A DNA stretch of 16,635 nucleotides from DATFIX01 sp047617305 (lineage in GTDB: Archaea; Halobacteriota; Halobacteria; Halobacteriales; Natrialbaceae), in NCBI GenBank assembly GCA_047617305.1, contig JBLGCL010000051.1, positions 1 to 16,635 on the forward strand, written 5' to 3'. Numbering within the stretch: position 1 is the first letter of the stretch; each line of letters begins with the position of its first letter. Below are positions 15,249 through 16,635 of this stretch, piece after piece. Below the pieces are notes generated by a model. The model was not told the origin of the DNA, ran no database searches, and was given only the letters and a program-made list of their open reading frames with translations. The position numbers were made by a program, and so were the translations under genes.

Positions 15249-15309
15249 AATCCCGGTAAGGCAACGGGATTAGAGTACAGCGGATGAAATGCAGTTCCGG
15301 TAATGGAAC
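15249..15309. repeat. Two related imperfect palindromic repeats upstream of the hydrolase gene
   Basis: AATCCCG (15249-15255) is the reverse complement of CGGGATT (15265-15271). GTTCC (15294-15298) is the reverse complement of GGAAC (15305-15309). The two units share CCGGTAA followed by a similar Gx-AACG stretch and are about 44 bases apart. They occupy the divergent promoter region between the Hsp20-like gene and the hydrolase. Paired binding sites for a regulator are possible; chance is not excluded. Confidence 0.35.
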
Positions 15310-15338
15310 GACCATCGCCCTCCCAATTTCGGGGACGG

Positions 15339-15350
15339 CGATTTATGTCG
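15339..15350 (+). promoter_or_regulatory. Putative TATA box of the alpha/beta hydrolase gene
   Basis: CGATTTATGTCG is centred 27 bases before the ATG at 15371, fitting a leaderless transcript. It supports 15371 over the in-frame ATG at 15284, which lies upstream of this element. Confidence 0.5.
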
Positions 15351-15370
15351 CCGAGGGCCGAAGAACGCCC

Positions 15371-16144
15371 ATGGAAACGGTCACGCACCACGATCGGGAA
15401 ACGGCCTACCGGGTATCCGACCGCGGCGGATCGGGGCGGCCCCTCCTGTGTGTCCACGGGAGCGGCGGCAATCACGCCGTCTGGAAGTCGCAGTTCCGGC
15501 TGGGCGACGAGCGGCCGGTCGTCGCGCTCGATCTCTCGGGTCACGGCGAGTCCGAGGACATCGACGCCGCTCCGGGCTACGAGACCCTCTCGGCGTACGG
15601 CGACGACGTCCTCGCGGTCACCGAGGCGACCGACGCCGGCGTCTTCGCCGGCAACTCCATGGGCGGCGCGATCCTCCTGCACCTCGCGCTCACGCGCGAC
15701 GAGTTCCGGCCCGAGGGGCTCGTCCTGGCCGGGACCGGTGCCAAACTCGCGGTCCTCGATGACCTGCTGCGGTGGCTCGAGGCGGACTTCGAGCGCGCCC
15801 TGGAGTTCCTCCACGGCCCCGATCGCTTCCTGCACGATCCGGACGAAGGGCTGGTCGAAATGTCCCGGGAAGCGATGCGCGAGGCGGGCCGCGAGGTGAC
15901 CTATCGCGACTTCCGGACCTCCCACGAGTTCGACGTTCGCGACAGCGTGGGCGAGATCGGGGTGCCGGCGCTCGCGATCGTCGGCGAACACGACCAGCTC
16001 ACGCCGCCGTGGTACCACGAGTTCCTGGCCGACGAGATGCCCAACGCCGACCTCGCGGTGATCGACGACGCGGCCCACCTCGCCATGCTGGAACAGTCCG
16101 AACCGTTCAACGACGCGCTCCGGATGTTCATGGATTCGCTTTGA
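15371..16144 (+). CDS. Alpha/beta-fold hydrolase
   Basis: The protein has 257 residues and begins METVTHHDRETAYRV. Start 15371 was chosen from the promoter spacing; the 29 codons upstream in the same frame do not resemble this family. Features are the oxyanion-hole motif VHGSGGNH (28-35), LDLSGHGES (53-61), the nucleophile elbow GNSMGG with Ser96 (94-99), acid Asp208 in GEHDQLTP (205-212) and His236 in DDAAHLAMLE (232-241). The catalytic triad is therefore complete. A helical cap spans about 125-190. There is no signal peptide, so it should be cytoplasmic. It resembles general esterase/lipase, epoxide hydrolase or haloperoxidase-like members; the substrate is unknown. It diverges from the Hsp20-like/cdc48 operon. 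Confidence 0.9.
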   Translation: METVTHHDRETAYRVSDRGGSGRPLLCVHGSGGNHAVWKSQFRLGDERPVVALDLSGHGESEDIDAAPGYETLSAYGDDVLAVTEATDAGVFAGNSMGGAILLHLALTRDEFRPEGLVLAGTGAKLAVLDDLLRWLEADFERALEFLHGPDRFLHDPDEGLVEMSREAMREAGREVTYRDFRTSHEFDVRDSVGEIGVPALAIVGEHDQLTPPWYHEFLADEMPNADLAVIDDAAHLAMLEQSEPFNDALRMFMDSL

Positions 16145-16240
16145 AAACAGGGTCCTCCTCACCCCGAGGGGAGCAGAACGGTTCGGGTCGACGAGCCCGA
16201 TCCGTCGCTTCGTGAAAATCCGGACGGAATCCCCTCGCTA

Positions 16241-16635
16241 TCAGTACAAGTCTTCGAGCGCTTCCTCGTGATGGCTGTGTTCCTCGACCGGGAACTCGCC
16301 GGCCTCGACGGCCTCGACGTAGGCTTCGAGCGCGTCGGTCATCTCGCCCCTGACGTCGCCGAACTCCTTCGCGAACGGGGGGCTCCGCGTCGAGAGCCCG
16401 ACGGCGTCGTGGAACACGAGCACCTGGCCGTCACAGTCCGGACCCGCCCCGATGCCGATGGTCGGGATCTCCAGTTCCCCGGTGATCGCCGCGGCGAGGT
16501 TCGCGGGGACGTGTTCGAGCACGAGCGAGAACGCGCCGGCCTCCTCGTGGGCGACGGCGAGTTCGACGATCCGTTCGGCCGCCTCCTCGGTCGTTCCCTG
16601 TCGGCCGTACCCCCCGAGCTGGTTCACCCGCTGGG
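16241..16635 (-). CDS. panB: 3-methyl-2-oxobutanoate hydroxymethyltransferase, C-terminal half (cut by window edge)
   Basis: PanB transfers a hydroxymethyl group from methylene-tetrahydrofolate (or the archaeal equivalent) to 2-oxoisovalerate, giving ketopantoate for coenzyme A synthesis. About 131 residues are present, roughly half of the usual length, and the gene continues past the right edge. Recognisable parts are PQRVNQLGGYGRQG, LVLEHVPANLAAAIT with the likely catalytic Glu, IPTIGIGAGPDCDGQVLVFHDAVGL, and a helical tail ending ALEDLY before a TGA at 16241-16243. The GTG at 16627 lies inside the conserved QRVNQLGGY motif and is not the true start. It converges on the hydrolase gene across a 96-base gap, where TCGGG (16183-16187) and CCCGA (16196-16200) could form a small stem. 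Confidence 0.94.
   Translation of the reverse strand, partial: QRVNQLGGYGRQGTTEEAAERIVELAVAHEEAGAFSLVLEHVPANLAAAITGELEIPTIGIGAGPDCDGQVLVFHDAVGLSTRSPPFAKEFGDVRGEMTDALEAYVEAVEAGEFPVEEHSHHEEALEDLY

Overview
The window reads as haloarchaeal chromosome. Base composition is very GC-rich, the encoded proteins are strongly acidic (long Asp/Glu runs, few Lys), and twin-arginine lipoproteins are present. Archaeal TATA boxes sit about 25-30 bases before start codons, which suggests leaderless transcripts. Several genes belong to families I know mainly or only from halophilic archaea (archaeal GHMP shikimate kinase, DUF5796, small CxxC zinc-finger proteins, a DUF7127-type Hsp20-like protein next to cdc48). 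I see no rRNA, tRNA, CRISPR array, insertion sequence or integrase, so this is mostly housekeeping and conserved accessory sequence rather than a mobile island. Genus cannot be fixed from the sequence alone.

Layout, left to right. (1) The first bases hold the start of a minus-strand gene that leaves the window. It is followed by a plus-strand Tat-exported lipoprotein of the PQQ glucose/sorbosone dehydrogenase family and then an SDR oxidoreductase. (2) From 2.6 to 3.9 kb there is a small zinc-finger protein (44 aa) and, on the other strand, a translationally coupled pair: DUF5796 followed by a degenerate GIY-YIG-like protein. (3) From 4.0 to 5.2 kb lies an aromatic amino-acid operon of archaeal shikimate kinase and AroQ-type chorismate mutase, with overlapping stop and start codons. 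(4) From 5.4 to 7.1 kb is an NhaC-family Na+/H+ antiporter. (5) From 7.4 to 8.7 kb is a minus-strand gene of unknown function that is open only if two single-base deletions are corrected. (6) From 8.8 to 10.1 kb is a Tat lipoprotein with a DyP/EfeB-like peroxidase fold whose GxxDG aspartate appears to be alanine. (7) From 10.25 to 12.6 kb is a HerA/DUF87-type ATPase with a long coiled coil, an acidic linker and a C-terminal domain. (8) From 12.7 to 15.2 kb on the minus strand is a two-gene proteostasis operon, an Hsp20-like small protein followed by Cdc48/VAT. (9) A plus-strand alpha/beta hydrolase follows, and the 3' half of panB (minus strand) ends the window.

The most striking observation is regulatory. 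The promoter of the Hsp20-like/cdc48 operon carries a perfect palindrome with the form CTAAC-N5-GTTAG exactly at the expected transcription start. As I remember it, this is the operator described for the heat-shock repressor HSR1 of Archaeoglobus fulgidus, which controls a cdc48/hsp20 operon there. Also notable are a 13-bp perfect inverted repeat in an AT-rich island before the frameshifted gene, two further palindromes placed like operators (before the PQQ dehydrogenase and at the aroK start), and the apparent loss of a catalytic residue in the DyP-like lipoprotein.
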